DNA of 64,000 nt from Chitinophagales bacterium. Its GTDB lineage: Bacteria > Bacteroidota > Bacteroidia > Chitinophagales > LD1. The translations under genes were made by a program, and so were the position numbers. The stretch lies in the NCBI GenBank assembly GCA_016787045.1, contig JAEUVA010000008.1, forward strand, positions 49,743-113,742. Reading direction: 5' to 3'. Positions 62,715-64,000 of the stretch are shown one piece after another; position 1 is the stretch's first letter; every line of letters begins with the position of its first letter. The notes under the pieces were generated by a model. The model saw only the letters and a list, made by a program, of their open reading frames with translations, was not told the origin of the DNA and ran no database searches.

Positions 62715-63941
62715 ATGAACAAGCGAAAGATTTTTAACGACCCGGTTCACGGATTTATTACTATACCTCACGAGTTGATTTTTGATGTAATTGAGCATCC
62801 TTACTTTCAGCGTTTGCGAAGAATCAAACAATTGGGGTTAAGCGACTATGTGTATCCCGGAGCTATACACACCCGTTTTCACCACGCATTAGGCGCATTT
62901 CATTTAATGCGCAAAGCTGTTTCTATCCTTAAAATAAAAGGCATAAAAATCTCTGAAGAAGAGGAGTTAGCTGCCTGCATAGCTATATTGCTGCACGATA
63001 TTGGCCATGGACCATTTAGCCATACATTAGAAAACATCATCTTGCAAGGCGTACACCATGAGGATATTTCTAAGGTGTACATAAAAAAACTGAATGAGCA
63101 TTTCAAAGGTAAGCTATCTCTGGCCATTCAGATTTTTGAAGGCACATATAAAAAGAAATTTTTGCACCAGTTGGTTTCATCTCAGTTAGATGTAGATAGG
63201 TTAGACTACCTCACCCGCGATTCGTTTTTTACTGGGGTCAATGAGGGAGCTATACCCACCGAGCGCATTATTGAAATGATGAACGTACACAACGATGAAA
63301 TTGTGATTGAACAAAAAGGCATTTACAGCATTGAGAGTTTCATCATAGCCCGCAGGTTAATGTATTGGCAAGTGTACCTGCACAAAACAGTGCTGTGTGT
63401 AGAAATGATGCTGGTGAAAGCCATTGAGCGCGCAAAACAATTGATTGAGCAAGGCGAAAAATTAGGTGGTTCTCCTGCCCTCTTGTTTTTTATGCAAAAC
63501 AAAATTCGCATTAAAGATTTTGCCAAAAGCGATAAAGCCCTTCAACACTACTCTGCCTTAGATGATGTAGATGTTATATCTGCATTAAAACACTGGGCAA
63601 ATTGTGATGATAAAGTGCTGAGCATGTTGTGCCACGCCATACTTGATCGCAAACTGTTTAAAATAGAAATCAGCAATAAGGCATTCAGCTATTCTAAAAT
63701 CAAAAAGCTGAATGAAGCTGCCATGAAAAAGTATCGGTTAAATGAAGAAGAAAGCGGCTACTTGGTTTTTTCGGATGCTACCATGAACCACGCTTACAAT
63801 CCGGCTGAAAACCGCATCAACATACTTAAAGGCAAAGGTGAAGTAATAGACATAGCCCAAGCCAGCGACCAACTCAACATATCGGTACTAAGCGTACCGG
63901 TAACTAAGTATTATGTTTTTTATCCAAAGGAGTTGGCGTAA
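62715..63941 (+). CDS. HD-domain phosphohydrolase, dNTPase/SAMHD1-like
   Basis: 408 residues from the ATG at 62715; the longer frame from 62679 lacks family support. The N-terminus IFNDPVHGFITIP is typical of this group. Metal-site residues: His56 in HTRFHHALGAFHL, His94-Asp95 in LLHDIGHGPFSHTLE, and Asp161 in SSQLDVDRLDYLTRDSFFTG. The C-terminal third is helical with a closing FYPKEL. Homologues cleave dNTPs to nucleosides and triphosphate, or act on other nucleotides. Alone on its strand after the NUDIX gene, 42 nt away; a pair of nucleotide hydrolases could serve pool cleaning. Confidence 0.9.
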   Translation: MNKRKIFNDPVHGFITIPHELIFDVIEHPYFQRLRRIKQLGLSDYVYPGAIHTRFHHALGAFHLMRKAVSILKIKGIKISEEEELAACIAILLHDIGHGPFSHTLENIILQGVHHEDISKVYIKKLNEHFKGKLSLAIQIFEGTYKKKFLHQLVSSQLDVDRLDYLTRDSFFTGVNEGAIPTERIIEMMNVHNDEIVIEQKGIYSIESFIIARRLMYWQVYLHKTVLCVEMMLVKAIERAKQLIEQGEKLGGSPALLFFMQNKIRIKDFAKSDKALQHYSALDDVDVISALKHWANCDDKVLSMLCHAILDRKLFKIEISNKAFSYSKIKKLNEAAMKKYRLNEEESGYLVFSDATMNHAYNPAENRINILKGKGEVIDIAQASDQLNISVLSVPVTKYYVFYPKELA

Positions 63942-64000
63942 TCCCCGCAGAATCCAATGGTGAATTTTGGACAACAATCTGTAAATTCGTAGAAATCTTG

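Overview
The window looks like ordinary chromosomal DNA from a member of the Bacteroidota, most likely an environmental Chitinophagia/Sphingobacteriia-like lineage; the species cannot be named from sequence alone. The evidence is: type IX secretion proteins (PorZ, PorQ) and a cargo protein with a gliding-motility-type C-terminal domain; bacillithiol synthesis (BshA); a eukaryote-like long IleRS; a DUF3276 protein; AT-rich start regions without clear Shine-Dalgarno sequences; several TTG/GTG starts; and repeated copies of the Bacteroidetes -7 promoter element TAnnTTTG or its variant TAnnTTCG just before genes. I see no rRNA, tRNA, CRISPR array, insertion sequence or prophage.

Layout. 1-5.1 kb (minus): ileS, an unknown secreted protein, lspA (cut by the window edge). 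5.2-9.9 kb (plus): porZ, a GT-C-like membrane protein, recO. 9.9-12.5 kb (minus): a glutamine-synthetase-like ligase paired with a membrane-anchored small-molecule kinase. 12.7-17.6 kb (plus): a potassium locus made of a short KdpD-like kinase, KdpE-like regulator, Kup transporter and an OmpL-like porin. 17.6-19.1 kb (minus): FabG and a steroid 5-alpha-reductase-like enzyme. 19.2-20.3 kb: porQ. 20.3-23.7 kb (minus): a large glycine-rich, Ig-repeat, T9SS-exported protein and an EGF-like lipoprotein. 23.9-35.8 kb: hydrolase, methyltransferase, HMA protein, heptose-7-phosphate kinase, aminotransferase, HmuY-like lipoprotein, aldehyde dehydrogenase, bshA, a TonB-domain lipoprotein, CDF transporter, nth and a thioredoxin-like protein. 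35.9-45.5 kb: LamG/HYR surface protein, TonB-dependent receptor, prfC, a dead M16-like protein plus thioesterase, a tiny lipoprotein and an ElaA acetyltransferase. 45.7-56.9 kb (plus): glmM, deoxyhypusine-synthase-like enzyme, solute-binding lipoprotein, unknown acidic protein, RetSat-like oxidoreductase, glycosyltransferase, sigma factor, rsmG, ABC exporter, DUF3276. 56.9-64 kb: xerD, arfB, lysA, a DUF4377-META protein, panB, pyrE, NUDIX and an HD phosphohydrolase.

How the parts relate. PorZ and PorQ belong to the outer-membrane attachment machinery of the T9SS, and the large repeat protein is a likely substrate of that system. The Kup locus appears to couple a Kdp-type sensor/regulator to a constitutive-type K+ transporter with no Kdp ATPase nearby. 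Most other genes are housekeeping.

I did not find a clearly new multi-gene system. The strongest second-look items are: the -7 elements lying only 5-9 nt before start codons (probable leaderless transcripts); the GS-like/kinase pair; the Kdp-regulator/Kup swap; the M16 homologue with all three zinc-site residues replaced; the endonuclease III with an altered Fe-S cysteine pattern; the bacterial deoxyhypusine-synthase-like gene; and the inverted repeat at the promoter of the large T9SS cargo gene.
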